Below, in pieces: positions 33,282 through 34,301 of a DNA stretch of 34,301 bases. Positions within the stretch are counted from its first letter, which is position 1, and every line of letters begins with the position of its first letter. The position numbers and the translations under genes are program-made. The notes beneath the pieces were generated by a model that saw only the letters and a program-made list of their open reading frames with translations, was not told the DNA's origin and made no database searches. This DNA is from Candidatus Giovannonibacteria bacterium RIFCSPLOWO2_02_FULL_45_28 (GTDB lineage: Bacteria; Patescibacteriota; Minisyncoccia; UBA11713; 2-01-FULL-45-33), in assembly GCA_001780725.1 (NCBI GenBank), contig MFIM01000012.1:1-34301 (forward strand), given 5' to 3'.

Positions 33282-33309
33282 TTGACAAATTAATTGTATA
33301 TGCTAAACT
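33282..33309 (+). promoter_or_regulatory. Promoter for the intron-borne antisense ORF
   Basis: TTGACA-N16-TAAACT. Confidence 0.5.
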
Positions 33310-33328
33310 CCCTTAAGGAGGGTGAGAA

Positions 33329-33583
33329 ATGAAAAAAATTATTTTTGTGTTAACTTCGGTTTGTCTCAACACACATTGGTCTAAACCTAATTATTCGCTT
33401 GATCCAGTCGGTCCATTTTTTCATGAAAAGGCCGCAAAAAAATGGGTTAAGAAATTCAAGGCGTTCTGTCGTAGTCACAATGAAATTGAGTATGTCTATT
33501 GTAAAATAACTGAGTTGAATACGAGAGCCAAACGAGCTCCAAAATCATTCCTCACTAATTTTCTTAGCGAATATGGCTCTTAA
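33329..33583 (+). CDS. Hypothetical protein encoded antisense inside 23S intron 2
   Basis: 84 aa ORF MKKIIFVLTSVCLNTHWSKPNYSLDPVGPFFHEKAAKKWVKKF...; AAGGAGGGTGAGAA-ATG RBS; terminator after stop. Confidence 0.65.
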   Translation: MKKIIFVLTSVCLNTHWSKPNYSLDPVGPFFHEKAAKKWVKKFKAFCRSHNEIEYVYCKITELNTRAKRAPKSFLTNFLSEYGS

Positions 33584-33603
33584 CACATTTCTGTTCTATC
33601 TAT

Positions 33604-33632
33604 CATGACCGTTAGCATGCGGTCATTTTTTT
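33604..33632 (+). terminator. Terminator of the intron-borne ORF
   Basis: ATGACCG-TTAGCATG-CGGTCAT followed by T7; no T run on the minus side. Confidence 0.75.
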
Positions 33633-34301
33633 ATTCTATTTTTCCAAAATTTTGAGTAGACGACTTCCCACGGTATTGTCCAAATAAATTTCCTATCATT
33701 TATTTTTTGGAGTCCACCGTTATAAGCCAAATTTTTATTCGGGCAAATTTAATTGCCCCAGGAATGAAATTACTTTCATTGCGCCCCGATTTGAGGTGCC
33801 GAACTCCGTCGTCGATATGGACTCTTGGACGGAACTAGCCTGTTATCCCCGGAGTAGCTTTTATCCGTTAATCTTCCGTGGCATCGAGTGCCAACGGTCG
33901 GTTCACTATGTTCTGCTTTCGCATCTGGTCGTCATGTCCGACTTCCAGTCAAGCCAGCTTATGCCATTGCACGACTAGCGCGGTGTCCATCCGCGCCTAG
34001 CTGACCTTAATAAACGCCTCCGTTACTTTTTAGGAGGCTTGCGCCCCACACAAACTGCCCAGCAGCTACTGTCCCCATCCGGTTTTGCCGGACAGGTTAG
34101 ATTTTACATTTTTAAAAATGGGTATTTCATTGGCGGCTCCACGCCTCCCGAGAGAAACGCTTCAAAGCCTCCCCACTACGCTACGTATTAAAAACATAAA
34201 GCCAATAACAACTTACAGTAAAGCTTCCGGGGTCTTTTCGTCTAACTGCACTTAACCGGCATCTTCACCGGTATCGCATTTTCACCGAGTAAATCCCCGA
34301 G

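Larger units (their letters stand above)
33099..33793 (-). other. Group I-like intron 2 in 23S rRNA (695 nt, boundaries inferred)
   Basis: Interrupts GGCACCT|CGATGTCGG (E. coli ~2500 by recall); 5' exon ends U, intron ends G; contains GAAGATATAGTCCGA (group I P7-region signature). Confidence 0.8.

Noticed and set aside
33085-33285. Plus-strand 66 aa ORF MSRHRCRICLLLLEGSDYIF...
   Set aside because: Covers 23S exon and the group I core region, so likely a by-product of structured RNA sequence

Overview
The window reads as a stretch of a small bacterial chromosome, most likely Candidate Phyla Radiation (Parcubacteria/Patescibacteria-like). This is inferred from gene style, rRNA introns and short intergenic regions; I ran no phylogeny. 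Housekeeping genes: rnc, a nusB-NUDIX fusion, rpmF, rnhB, dnaE, a shortened thrS, miaA, gatB, efp, rodA, a PIN-PhoH protein, an amidase, a VirD4/TraG-like ATPase, and an rRNA operon end (partial 23S, then 5S) on the minus strand. Accessory genes: a DpnI-like methyl-directed restriction enzyme, a Doc/Fic toxin with HTH antitoxin, and a RAYT transposase with its own REP hairpins. Strongest unusual signals: (1) palindromic or tandem repeats carried in frame inside conserved genes (three in gatB; also miaA, efp, dnaE, rodA and the ATPase tail), resembling Rickettsia palindromic elements; (2) two group I-like introns in 23S rRNA separated by a 28-nt exon, one holding a decayed LAGLIDADG gene and the other an antisense gene with its own promoter, RBS and terminator; (3) a probable novel ~200-nt ncRNA downstream of efp, bracketed by a 22-bp direct repeat of the efp 3' end; (4) an extended -10 motif (TGnTAnnAT) about 6-8 nt before many start codons, predicting leaderless mRNAs; (5) a pseudoknot-capable repeat between rpmF and nusB; (6) a tRNA-like RNA next to 5S that does not fold as a standard tRNA. 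All family calls are from reading the sequence only.
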